A stretch of 64,000 nucleotides of DNA from Panax quinquefolius (lineage: Eukaryota > Streptophyta > Magnoliopsida > Apiales > Araliaceae), in the NCBI GenBank assembly GCA_020205615.1, contig CM035170.1, positions 35,278,123 through 35,342,122 of the forward strand, read 5' to 3'. The position numbers were made by a program, and so were the translations under genes. This document shows positions 47,061-59,745 of the stretch, piece by piece. Every line of letters starts with the position of its first letter. The stretch's first letter is position 1. The notes under the pieces are model-generated. The model worked only from the letters and a program-made list of their open reading frames with translations, made no database searches and was not told where the DNA came from.

Positions 47061-49863
47061 TGTGACGCCCCCAAAATAGGTGTACATCACCCATCTTGAG
47101 TCGCCAAATACATGGTACTAAATTCAAATACAACATAATAATACAACTATCGTGTAAAATATGACAAAACATAAACTGAGAGTTTTAATACGAATATTGT
47201 CTTCTGGACAGTATTCAACTCAAATGGAGTCCTCAATACATTTATTATCACACTATTTCATAGAATAGTGAGGACTACTAATGTTATCATCTGGACCACA
47301 CTCTGCTCCCGACTAGTCCCCATTTCTACGTTCTCATTTCCTGAAGAGAACAATGAAAGCAAAAGGGTGAGCTCAACTAGCCCAGTAAGAAATATTATGA
47401 CTAAGATAATGCAGAATAATTTATCGTTAGCCTTCAACAATATTAAAATGATAAAATATAACAAACATAAAGTTTAACAGCAGTGGAACAAGTAATCCAT
47501 TAGAAGAGTCAAGTAGAGCATAAAATCTACTATCTTTTGTGATTTAAAAAGGTTTTTCATCACTTTTATCACTGAGACTCAGCTTAATAAAAAATCAAAA
47601 TCATCGAATCAGCCCTGCACTACGGCCAAGGATATTCTTTAGTATCACGACCATAAATTATCCACGTACTACGGGCAAAGGATATTCGTGTATTCATCAA
47701 TGGTCATGATCATGCCAACAACTGTCCATCAATTCACTACGGGCCAATGCGGACTTTTACCACATCATTTGTAATATTACGGTCATGATTATACCGAATA
47801 ATCTCTGGTCATAATCATACCAAGTCCATCTATGCACTACAGGCCACAGATGACTTTCAACATAATACAAACATTAGAATGATAAGAATTCAATAAAATA
47901 AGTTCAAGGATAAATTTTTAAAGATTTATAATTTAATTTATCCAGAAATCAATAATGTCCAAATTGTCAACATGATACTGCTTTGTGGAGTAAAATTTAA
48001 GAATAATATTATATCAAAAATAATTTGGATCGAAAAGAAATTAATTTTTATCATGAATAGTACCCCGGGTGAATAGTAATTGAGTGAATAGTACCTGTGA
48101 ATAGTAAACTTCGGGAATAGAAACCCCGTAAATAGTACCCCGACATGAAAAAGTTAAAACTTATCAAGAATGCTTAGAATAATATTTCCATGAAAAGATA
48201 CTGGATGAAGCACAAATATCAAGGATATTCTACTAATTTCATGGAGTATAGAAGCCAAAACTTTAACAAAATGAGTATAGAATTCGAAATCTGAAACGAA
48301 ATAATATTACTAAATACTACAGAGTATGGAAGAAAATATTATTTCAAGCGAATATTAAACAAAAATAACATCACTTACCTCAAAAGAATAGTACTTCTGG
48401 CTGAATATTGGATATAACGTTGAAAGGAACTTTCACCGTATAGCAACACTCAAAGTATCAAAATACTCATAAGGATACGCTCGATAATATAGAGAGAGAA
48501 GATTTCAGTTTCTGGTGTGATTTTTAATTCTAACCTAAACACTCTATTTATAGGAAAATGCTTAGAACACCAAAGCAGAAAATTTAATAAAATATTAATA
48601 TAATTAAAAAAATTTACGCCCACCTTAGACAAACTGATTTCAGCATGTTTACAACACCTGTGGGGCCCACCCAATTGCAAAAAATGTTTTTATTAAAAAA
48701 AAAATTAAAACTTCAAAAATCAATTATTTCAGAACTTTAATAATTCATAATAAATAGACCTTTTATCTGAAAAAATCGAATCTTAACTCCTTCCATATGA
48801 AATTCAATTCTCTACAATTTTGTAAGTTTAAGTTTTTCCAAATTCCAAACAGAAATTGACTGAAATCCTCATACGGACTATTTTATAGGCTATAATCAAA
48901 TTTCAGTCAAAAATAGGGTCCACCAACACACAAAACATGTGTTAAACATTTTTTGTAACAAAAATACTCTTTCTTCTCATTTACTCATATATCACACATT
49001 CATTGTAAAAATATCACCAATATTATTTTATTATAATATAATAAATTATTTTATCAGAAAAGATAAAATATCAATTTTCAACAATTGTCACTTTTCTAAA
49101 AATTCCTCCATTTATATCCACATAAAATAAATATTTTCCTTATCATATAAATCAATAAATAATTATTCACAAATAATATTACAGAATCACAATATCGACA
49201 ACCGCATCGCTTCCTGTGAAAGAGGGGGCTTTCCAATAAGGATTTCTCCTTATTGGCGCGCAATTAGGTGACAAAACCTTTCCTTGACAGAACTTTCTAG
49301 ACATTGCCAATAATGATATCTAATAATATTATTCAAATAATATGAATTATTGATCTGATAATGAGAAATACTGTGCAGTGATAATTATTGAAACAATAAT
49401 AATATAAAATATCAACGCAGCAATTATTGAACCAATAAAATAAAATATTGAACAGTAATTACTGTAATAATTATTGAGTAGTGCCTTCTTACGTAATAAT
49501 CAATAATTGGTGTAATATCGTGTGCTACTGTGTTTTAACCACTGGGTATTCCAACAGTGTTAACGGTAACAATTACGTTGTTATTTATAAAAACTCAAAC
49601 TTGTCGTTTTCTTCATCCGACCGTTTTTCGTTATGGGGCCCATAAATGGCTGCGCCATCGTACGAATATTCCCCGACAGAAAGAATATTCCACGACCAAA
49701 CGAATATTCCTTGACAACATGAATATTTTATAACCACTTTCTTATTTTGCAAAATTTATAAATATTACCCACAACTATAACATTATATAAAATTTACTCC
49801 TTAATATTCAAAAATGATATTTATAGAAAATTCATCTTTATTCATAAAAGTTAGGGTTTTACA
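47061..49863 (-). repeat. A3: solo family-A LTR in D integrase, reversed
   Basis: On the plus strand it reads TGTGACGCCCCC...GTTTTACA with ACAAG on both sides, and no internal element sequence. It is therefore a solo LTR left by LTR-LTR recombination. TATA box at 48553-48544 (minus). At 2.8 kb it is longer than A1's LTR. The integrase codons continue cleanly after the second ACAAG. Confidence 0.93.
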
Positions 49864-49949
49864 ACAAGAATGTATGGGAACACAATTGCGAATGAGTACA
49901 TCATATCACCCACAAATCGAAGGGCAAAGCGAACGAACAATCCAAACTT
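49864..49949 (+). pseudogene. D Pol: integrase core slice with catalytic Glu
   Basis: Eighty-six bases encode ECMGTQLRMSTSYHPQIEGQ followed by SERTIQT. The third catalytic residue of the DDE triad, the Glu of SERTIQ, lies here. The slice is isolated between solo LTRs A3 and A4. Confidence 0.9.
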
Positions 49950-52407
49950 ATTATAAATAAAATCGAATTTCCTCTATTTATTATTGTGAATAATAAGGTG
50001 ATAATTTGATATAATACTTTGGTTATGGATGAAATGTGCAAATTTTGCAAAATAAGCAAGTGGTTATAAAATATTCATTTTGTTGGGGAATATTTGTTTG
50101 GTCGTGGAATATTCTTTCTGTAGGGGAATATTCGTATAACGACGCAACCATTTGTGAGCCCCATAACGAAATAACCGTCGGATAAAGAAAACGACAAAGT
50201 TTAAGTTTTATAAATAATGGCGTAATTGTTACCGTTAACACTATTGGAATACCTGGTGGTTAAAATATAGTAATACGCGTTGTTGCACAGTAGCACACGA
50301 TATTGCACATTATTGTTGAATTATTGATTCTCACGTAAGAAGGCACTACTCAATAATTGTTACATTAATTACTGTTCAATATTTTATTTTATTGATTCAA
50401 TAATTACAACGTTGATATTTTATATTACTATTGTTTCAATAATTGTCACTGCACAGTATTTTCCATTATCAGATCAATAATTCATATCATTTGAATAATA
50501 TTATTAGATAGCATTATTGGCAATGTCTAGAAAGTTTTGTCAAGGAGAGGTTTGGTCACCTAATTGCGCGTCAGTAAGGAGAAATCCTTATCAAAAGCCC
50601 CTCTTTCCTAGGAACGGCCTGGTTGTCATAGTTTTGATTTTGTAATATTATTTGTCTATAATTAATTATTGATTTATATGATAAGGAAATATTTATTTAA
50701 TGTGGATATAAATGATGGATTTATTTATTTTATGTGGTTATAAATGAAGGAATTAATGCTGAGGTGTTTTATCAGTATTTTGTCAGAATGGAGGTATTAA
50801 AAATCATCCGTTTGTGAATTTCGAATATTTTCTGTTGGGAATTTGGAAAAACTCAAAGTTACAAAGTTGTAGAGAATTCGATTTTGTGTGGAATGGACAT
50901 AAAATTCATATTTTTCTGATAAGCGGCCTATTTCCTATGAATTACTGAAGTTTCAGAAAATAAAATGATTTTTATTAAATTATGGGTGGGACCAACTTTT
51001 GGTTGGTGTTGAATACATGTGGGCTACTATTTTTCTTCAAAGATGGTTGGCTTTGATTGAGGTGTGCGTAGAATGGAAGAAAAGAAATAATATTATTTTA
51101 TTATTTTAGTCTCCTATGGCGTTCTAGCATTTTCCTATAAATAGACGCTTAGGTTAGAATTGAAAATCACACCAGAAACAAGTTTTCTTTCTCTCTAGAT
51201 TATCGAGCGTATTTTTGTGAGTATTTAGATACTTTGAGAGTTGTTGTTCGGTACAAGCTTCCTTCGACTTTATATCCGATATTCCGATCAGAAGTACCGT
51301 TATTTTGAGGTAAGGGATGTTATTTTCTTCCTAAATGTTGTTATTCTTTCAATATCATTATACCAAAATACTGGTATGGATTTTATTATGGAATTTTGAC
51401 CTTTTTGTGTCGGGGTTACTATTCACGTATACGACTCTATTCCGGAATACGACACTATTCACCGAAAAATAAAATTTTCTTCTTTTTGTCCAAGATATCT
51501 ATTATGGTTACTATCTTTGATTGTATCCATGTTTTGATATTTGTTTTTGAATTCTGCTTCAAAATTAGTTATTATGAAGTATTATTGATCTTGGATAAAC
51601 TGTTTTAAGAATCCCTAATATTTGTTCTTTTATCTCACTGGAGTCATTTTTTTTAAAATATTTTTTATCATCCTCAGTCTTAAATGATGATATTACTAAA
51701 TATCTTTGGCCTGTAGTGCAAAGATGAATGATTACCTAATAAATATCTTTGACCCATAGTGCAAAGATGAACAGGTGTTGAGATGAACATGACTAACTAG
51801 TGATACAAATGAATATCTTTGGCTTATAGTGCAAAGATGAATATTTGATTCAAGATGTATATTGATTGATGTTACAGGGATAAAATATTGATGATGGACT
51901 TTTAAATCTTAGAAGATAGTAGAATTCTTTCTCTACTTGACTCTTCTAATAGATTGTTGTTTCCGCTATAGTTGTTGATCTAAAACTTGTTGTCTATTAT
52001 ATTTTATCATATTTTTCCCTTTTGAAGACTAATGATAATTTGTTGTATATTATCTTAGTCATAATATTCTTTGTTGGGCTAGTTGATTTCACCCTTTTCC
52101 TTTTTGTTCCATTGTTCTTCTCAGGAGGAGAGAATTTAGCGAGAACTAAATGGGTATTATGGAGTGATGATTCAAGATAGTTGTTTTAGTAGTCCTCACT
52201 ATTTTGTAAAATAGTGTATCAATAATTATAATGAGGACTCCTTTTGAGTTTGTATACTCTCTATTAGATAATAGTTGTATTCAAACTCACACTATATGTG
52301 TTGTCGTATTTTGCACGATAATTGTATTTCTGAAGTTGTATTTGTTTCTGTACCATGTATTTAGCGACTCAGAATGAGTGATGTATACCTATTTTGGGAG
52401 CGTCACA
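49950..52407 (+). repeat. A4: solo family-A LTR in D integrase, forward
   Basis: Ends GGGAGCGTCACA at 52407, after which integrase resumes with [10 protein letters not shown]. The left end lacks about 15 terminal LTR bases and no target duplication is visible, so a small deletion has occurred at that edge. TATA at 51135-51144. It is opposite in orientation to A3 and closely similar along its length, making a large inverted repeat. Confidence 0.88.
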
Positions 52408-53157
52408 GATATGCTGAGAGCATGCATCATGGATTTCAAAGGGAGTTGGGAAGAACATTTACCGTTGGTGGAATTTGCCTACAACAATAGTTACCACGCA
52501 AGCATCGGCATGTCGCCTTACGAGGCATTATACGGTAGAAAGTGCAGAACTCCACGGTGCTAGGATGAAGTCGCTGAACGCTAGCTATTAGTACCAGAAT
52601 TGGTTCAACAAACTGCTGAGGTTGTCAAACTCATCAGGACAAGATTGGTAGCAGCCCAAGACAGACATAAAAAGTATGCCGATCAACACAAGTAGAATCG
52701 TGAATTTGAAGTAGAAAATTTTGTTTTCCTAAAAGTTTCTCCTTGGAAGGGGAAAATTCATTTTGGCAAGAAAGGAAAGCTCAACCCAAGATTTATTGGA
52801 CCTTTCAAGATACTATGAAGAGTGTGGGAAGTGGCTTATGAGGTAGCTCTACCTCCAGAGTTGGAAAATGTTTATAATGTTTTTCACGTTTCGGTATTAC
52901 GACCGTTTAAACCAGATTACAAGCATGTGATCGAGTATGAACCGTTACAGTTCTATAAAGATTTGTCTTATGAAGAGATTCCTATCAAGATAGTCGACAT
53001 GAAAGAACAAGTGCTCAGAAATAAAGTGATACCTTCTATGAAGGTAATATGGAGAAACCACAATGTCGAAGAGGCAACATGGGAACTTGAAGCTGAAATG
53101 ATGAAAAATTACCCTGAGTTATTTGTTTATTCTATGCCTTCAATTCTGGGGACATAA
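52408..53157 (+). pseudogene. D Pol: integrase C-terminus and chromodomain
   Basis: Integrase end ([33 protein letters not shown]), then a stop, a basic linker (RHKKYADQHK) and the GPF/Y module (LNPRFIGPFKIL with one stop). A chromodomain follows at about 52965-53130: YEEIPIKIVDMKEQVLRNK, VKVIWRNHNVEEATWELE. A C-terminal chromodomain of this form is typical of plant Del/Tekay chromoviruses, where it is thought to guide integration into heterochromatin. Stops at 52561 and ~52695 break the frame. Confidence 0.88.
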
Positions 53158-53225
53158 TCTTTGTAAGAAGGGAAGAATATGATGATTTGATTGTTTGAGT
53201 AGTGATTCTGGGGACAAAATCCTTG

Positions 53226-53239
53226 TAAGGAGGGAAGGA
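53226..53239 (+). other. Polypurine tract of element D
   Basis: 'taaggagggaagga' right before LTR start TGTAATAATC. 'ggggacaaaatccttg' precedes it, and a duplicate of that phrase occurs ~55 bases upstream (53146-53170). Confidence 0.8.
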
Positions 53240-54462
53240 TGTAATAATCTGGAATTTCAAATTGTAATGTTTAAATATTTATTGAATTATATAAATATTT
53301 AATGGATGTGTTTATCGTTGAATAAATATGTGTTTAATTGATTTGATTTTATTTGGTTAATTATTTGATAAATAAATAATTAATGAGTTAAGGAAATTAT
53401 TATTATATTGATATTTCAATTTGATGGTTAATTATTTGTATGGAGTTATATGATTAAATGATTTATTTAATAAATTTTATTTAAATTAATTAATTAAGTA
53501 TGAAAACTTAATTAAATATAGTGTGACAATAACTATATTATAAGGAGTATTAAAATAAATTAAAGTAGTTTTAATTGAGTTTACCCAAACTAGGCTTAAG
53601 TATATTAAGTCTTTAATTTTAAAGAGTTTTGCCAAACTAGCCTTATAACTTTTGGATTTTTAAATTTTGAATTTCTAATAAAATAAATAAAATAAAATAA
53701 ATAATAAATATAATATATTTAAAACATATACGTTAGTTTGTAACTAATATTACAATTAGTATTAGTATTAAGGTTATCATTTTAATTGTTTACGCTTAAC
53801 TAAGAGTATAGTCTACTGAGAAGAGAGAAGAGAAGAGAGTTTTCAGAGGAATTGGAGAGGAGTCTTAAGAATTTTCACAACAAATTCTGTGTTTAGCAAG
53901 GTTGTGCAAGCTAATTGAAGGTAATTTTCCACAATCTCAATATTATACATATATATATATATAAAAATTTACGGTAATGATTTTTATACTCTGTGAATTT
54001 CATAGGTTTAGAATTGTTGCTATATAATTCAAATATGATGATTACTTGAGTTTATGATGATTAGAGATTATGTTTAAACAAGGAAATTGCATGCTAATTT
54101 CGATTAACAGTAGAAAAATAACGACTATGTGTGTTTATATAAATATTTCTTATGTGGCTTGTGTAAGTATCAATTTTGATGGTCAATCATATGTTAAACT
54201 GCAAATTGAAGTTTGTTTATGCTAGTCTATTAAGAAACAAAGATAACATAATTTGAATGAAGCAATTTGGACAAGAATCGTGTTTACAGTGTTGATTTTT
54301 GTTTAAAAAACTCAAAAATGGTGTTTATGTATGAAAAAAATGAAATTTGAGAAATTAAAATAGTTAGAAATGTTGTTAAATTGTTCTATGTTGATGAATA
54401 TGTTAGTAATCATGTTTACGATAGTTTTATATTTATTTTATATGTTAATATTACTGTCTTGT
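53240..54462 (+). repeat. Element D 3' LTR, truncated
   Basis: Aligns with 22002-23213 with small differences. It stops at 'gtcttgt', the same point at which the 5' LTR is interrupted. The U5 part is absent and a Tat/Ogre-like fragment follows. Confidence 0.85.
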
Positions 54463-54678
54463 GGGTGAAATTCATGTTTATTGGGCTAAAGTCTGCCATC
54501 GCTCATAAATGACTCGCTAATGTTCAGGCACCAAATACAGAGCCTTCATTCTTCTTTGTAGATTTTGGGGATTTTTGGATGTCCCTTTCCGTTACTTGTT
54601 CTTTGGTGTTCTCATTTTAGGTGAGATTTGTTTGAAAAAACAAGTGAAAAAGGTCCGACATGTATAATGTCGACGATG

Positions 54679-54696
54679 GACTGTTAAGAGTCGCCA
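54679..54696 (-). other. Tat/Ogre-type primer-binding site
   Basis: Minus-strand TGGCGACTCTTAACAGTC. The first nine bases match the primer site type seen in Tat/Ogre elements (TGGCGACTC...). The second half has diverged. Confidence 0.5.
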
Positions 54697-55346
54697 TTTG
54701 GTTTTTTAAATGGTTGTACCAACACAACCGAGAAAAAGGTTTGCACATTGACCCAGTGATGTGACACTGCTAAACGGGTCGGTGAAACCGAGATTCATTA
54801 GGGTCCGGGACTTGGTTATGCGGAGGGAAGGTGTTAGGCACCCCCGACATCCGTGTTACCACGGTGACCGCCTCTTTTCAAGAAACTATTATCTGAATGT
54901 GTGTGTGTGTGTGGGTCAATGTGCTGTTATTTTGGAAGTAGTGCGAGGCCTCGTTCGAACCTATATACACAGGGTTTGAATTTATGTAAAAATTCAATTT
55001 TTAGCAAGATATAGCAATGATGTTTTATAAAAGAGGTTTTTTCAAACCCTGATGCTCAATAGTAATTGAGACCTTTTACACTCCCATTTTATTAAGTGTT
55101 CGGCTTGATTGATTTTATTTTACGAATGCGAGGCATCCGTATGAAAATAATGTACAAAATAATGCCGACTTCCTCGTGGGTATGGAAACCATCTGAGGAA
55201 ATTCAGACATCGCAGAATAATTTACAAGCTGCTTACAACTGAAAATGTCCATCACGGGAACCGAATCTAGATCCAATGGGATGAATCTGTGATCACATGA
55301 TTCCTAGGCGCACAGAATACTGCAATTTGTATGAAAGCGAAAGAAG

Positions 55347-56347
<1,001 letters not shown>

Positions 56348-56643
56348 GAAACCACGAACAAAGTCCGGGGCAAAAAAGCAAACACGACTCTCAACGTGTA
56401 GAAGGGTGTGTGCAAAGATGAAGAGAAAGACTCTAAAGTGTGTGAGAAGGCTTACAGCTGACTGCTAAAGAAGACTTCTATATCTTTAGAGTGGGTAAAC
56501 ACTGACTTTTGTAGGTACAAAAGGGCTATATATGAGCTCACAGGTGTTTAAAAGGGGAAAGTACACTGCATGGGGTGAGTGCAGAGCAAATTGGGCAGGG
56601 CTTCCTCGCCTTTTTCTCTTGCAAAATGGGCAGCCCAAGCCCT

Positions 56644-56653
56644 CTATTTATAG
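56644..56653 (-). promoter_or_regulatory. TATA box of reversed Tat/Ogre-like LTR
   Basis: Minus-strand CTATAAATAG followed by 'agggcttgggctgcc'. It gives the LTR orientation, consistent with the primer site to its left. Confidence 0.6.
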
Positions 56654-57060
56654 GCATTTTAGCATAGTAGTGTAGTACTACTAGAGCCAGTGTGTGTACC
56701 AGAGGCAACCCGGTGGGTGGGCCGGGTTTTTCGGGTTGGTCGTCTCTCAAGTCGTGCACTCGAACCACTTGTAATGTCCACTCGAACTTTCAGAAGTGCA
56801 ATCCGGGCATCCGTTTGAGGTATACAGACCTATTTTGACCGCCGTTGTCGAGTTTGACGATGGCATGGGATTAGAGTTTGTCTGAAGTCATTGAAGATGG
56901 GACGATGCCCTCCGGTCTTCAAGCTTCAACTTTCATCCGCTACCCCCCATAATAGTCACTCGGGATTGGTTAGTCTTGTGGGACATCGTTGCGTAGAGAT
57001 GTTAGAGATGTTGTGATGTGGTGGTCGTGTCATGTTGATAGATGATGATGTTGCCCCTCA

Positions 57061-58227
57061 CCGGTTATTATCGCCGGATTGGGTGATGATAAAGCGAGAC
57101 GTTGCTCGAGACTTTGACCGAGATTGAATTGCTACAAATTGTTGAAGGTCCTCATTGTCATCTTTGAGGTGTGCCTGCTCTTCCCCGATGTTATTATCGG
57201 GGTTGGTGCGATGTATCTCGTTGTGAGCGCCGAGATTGAAGTCGGTCGCATTTTTGAAACAAGCATTTTCGGGTTATCGCCAAAATCGCATTCCTTGGGG
57301 TTATCACCAAGGTTGGTGGCTATTCCCATGGTGGGGACTGAGACTGGATACCTCGGGGTTATCTCCGAGATTAATCGGTCTTCTCTCGTGTGTGTTCGGT
57401 ATTGATCTGCATGCCTCGGGGGGTTATCTCCGAGGTTGGAATTGTTACTCCCGCAGTGTGATCCGGGGTTGATGTTGAACTTCCGGTAGTATCCCAGGTA
57501 TGGATTTGGATTGTCTTTCGTGGTTCTCTCTTAAAAGACGAATCTGTCCTCCTATGATGTTAGTGATGATGAGTACAGAAAAATTTGAGTGTCTCTATGA
57601 TGCCCTCTTTATCATACTCATGCATGGCGATGCATGGGTAGGATAAAGAATCCTAGACACTTGAAACGCAACAAGACAAACATGGTACTATATGGTAGCA
57701 AATGATGATGAATGTATGATGCATGTGTGTGTGGGGGTTGTAGCCCAACAACATGCTGGGGATGATTGTTGGATCCTGTTGCTTCAACTGGGGATTGGCA
57801 ATGATGACCGATTTGATGTGTGTCCGAATCATTTATGATGTTGATGTTGGAGTTATCACCAAATTCACGTGTCTTTGATAATGACTTGATCCTGAAGATG
57901 TACCTCTTATGTGTAAGAGATCTGTGGGGATAAAGCTTGATCTGTTTGAGGATGTGTATAACATATTCCATCATCTATCCTCTTTGATAACATTGACCTT
58001 TCCTGGTTGGTATCGCCAGGACATGTCAAGATTCTGTTGGATTTACTGCCAACAGCAAATGTTGTCAAGGATGCCTGACCTTCGTTGACGTGTACTTCAC
58101 CGATATGTGAATCAACGGTTGAAAAATCCTATGGGATATACTGTCAAGGTTGCTTGACCTTCACTGACGTGTGAATCAACCAATTGAGAATCTCTGAGGG
58201 TAGATTGTCAAGGTTGTTGACCTTGAC
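57061..58227. other. Field of short stem-loops with a recurring GGTTATC loop
   Basis: Perfect or near-perfect hairpins at 57061-57077 (stem CCGG), 57183-57202 (CCCCGAT), 57265-57286 (ATTTT.GG, one bulge), 57293-57312 (CCTTGG), 57352-57369 (CTCGG), 57414-57435 (CCTCGG), 57847-57862 (TTGG), 58001-58021 (TCCTGG), 58034-58055 (CTGTTGG), 58143-58158 (GTCAAG) and 58207-58227 (GTCAAGG). Loops in six or seven are versions of 'ggttatc(a/t/g)'. Stem sequences differ between copies while pairing is kept. The field lies upstream of the reversed LTR's TATA, so it would be U3. Function unknown. Confidence 0.6.
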
Positions 58228-59740
58228 CATTGTGATCGTGTGAATCAATCAGAGAATTGATATTACGACCCCCCAGGAATCGATTTGGGAATATATGAGT
58301 AATCGGGTATGAAATCCTCGAATAGCTCTAGAGCTCTATATAGGTTTAATCGCTATCGGTTGAGATAACGTCAAGGTTGACTTCACCTTATTCGTTGTGT
58401 GTATGTGTGTGATTACTCCATATGTGTTACGTTGTAACCCCCCGCAGGGATTCATCGATAACTCATGCACGATGTTATCGACGAGATCTTCAGCTCATGA
58501 TTTTGGGTTCCAATCATCGTATCGTTGTCTGGTCACGTTTATTCGTCGTTCGTAAACAAATGATGTGTCACGATCGTTGACCTTCGACCGAGATTCGAAT
58601 AACCCCCATGGGGATCTACGTTAACCCCCATCGGGACTTGTTAAACCCGTCGACATCGACATGTAACCGTCGTATCGTGACGGATTGTGACTTGATGACG
58701 ACCGGACTGTATAAGGTATTGATATTGTGGATGTGATTTGTGATAAAATGATGATCATTGCGGTAGGTATACCTTGTGTTCGGTGACTACCAATGAGTGA
58801 TGTATGATTCAAAAGTCTCATCCGAGAAGACCGAGATTGTATGTTTGTTTTGCTTTCAATCGCGTGGCATTTTGATTCTCGATTTGACCTTTCTAGTCCA
58901 TAAGAACTCCTTTGCAACTCGAACTGGACCGAGCCGGAGGGGTGGGACCCACATAGGGGTGCAGGTGCACTGCTGCTTGCGTACCATGGATGAGCTGCTG
59001 CTAATCGTGGATGATAAATTCCAGCAGTTGGTCTCACACAAGTCATTTTCAACTTGTCGCGAAGAGAAAATCAGTGAGCCTCTTTCGATCTGCTTGCTGA
59101 GTTCGGGCTATTTTCTTGCAAATTCTGTCACCGTACAAGTGTTCTACACTATCCTGGTAACGTATGCATGTATTTTTTCCAGTTTTTATCCGTTGGATTG
59201 TGAGTTATCGCATGAAATGCATCTAAACACATAGTAGTGATTATGTATGCACAAATGACTTGATAAAAAATATTCAACATAGTAAATGTTAGTATTAAAC
59301 CATGCTGAACATAATGATGTGAAAAAATTTGACTTTTGAGACAGTCAAATTGGCACCTTTTTCTCTTATATTTTTTTTGTCCTATTTGAGGTCCAATGAG
59401 CAAAAGGTAGAAAGGCAAAAGTACTCCTAGTATTGAGGTTGAACCTTATGCATGATGATTTTGATTTTTAATGCATATATTATGTATATGACTTTTGGGC
59501 AGGTGTGCTACTGAATGGCCACCTAGACATGCCTATGTGCATGTGGATAGTCCTATTTTTTTCAGGGGACTATGGCAAAAAAATTTCAAAATAGGCATTG
59601 GGTAGTCATGCATTTTAACTTTTATTATATGTTAAAAGTAATGCATGCATGCATATATATAGTATAAATGCATTTTAAAAAAGCTCCGGTAAGAAAATAC
59701 CACACCCTTTCTCGAGGTGATTTGGAGACTTGTTGTCCGG
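58228..59740. other. Unassigned stretch between hairpin field and PMD gene
   Basis: No recognisable domain. It contains an 8-bp stem-loop at 58459-58485 (TCGATAAC / GTTATCGA), a CCCCATGGGG palindrome near 58606, and open frames around 58621-59234 on both strands that lack homology to anything I know. From 59240 to 59700 it becomes AT-rich with (T)n and a short (GCAT)n run near 59642-59655. The boundary between LTR and flanking DNA must lie here or just left of it. Confidence 0.4.
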
Positions 59741-59745
59741 ATATT

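Larger units (their letters stand above)
22002..54462 (+). mobile_element. Element D: Del/Tekay-type chromovirus split by four insertions
   Basis: Matching LTR starts at 22002 (TGTAACAATTC) and 53240 (TGTAATAATCT) bracket an internal region with primer site, an extra upstream frame, gag, pol and a C-terminal chromodomain. The 32 kb span shrinks to roughly 9 kb when A2 (23211-33468), F (33982-41675), A3 (47061-49863) and A4 (49950-52407) are removed. F and A3 have perfect 5-bp target duplications inside D, proving they are younger. Several stops and frameshifts make D inactive. Confidence 0.85.

Noticed and set aside
54761..54979. 72-aa frame in the Tat/Ogre-like U5
   Set aside because: It reads antisense through a conserved non-coding LTR block.
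58621..59234. Frames of 143 and 145 aa on opposite strands
   Set aside because: Mutually antisense, no recognisable domain, and in probable LTR or flanking sequence.
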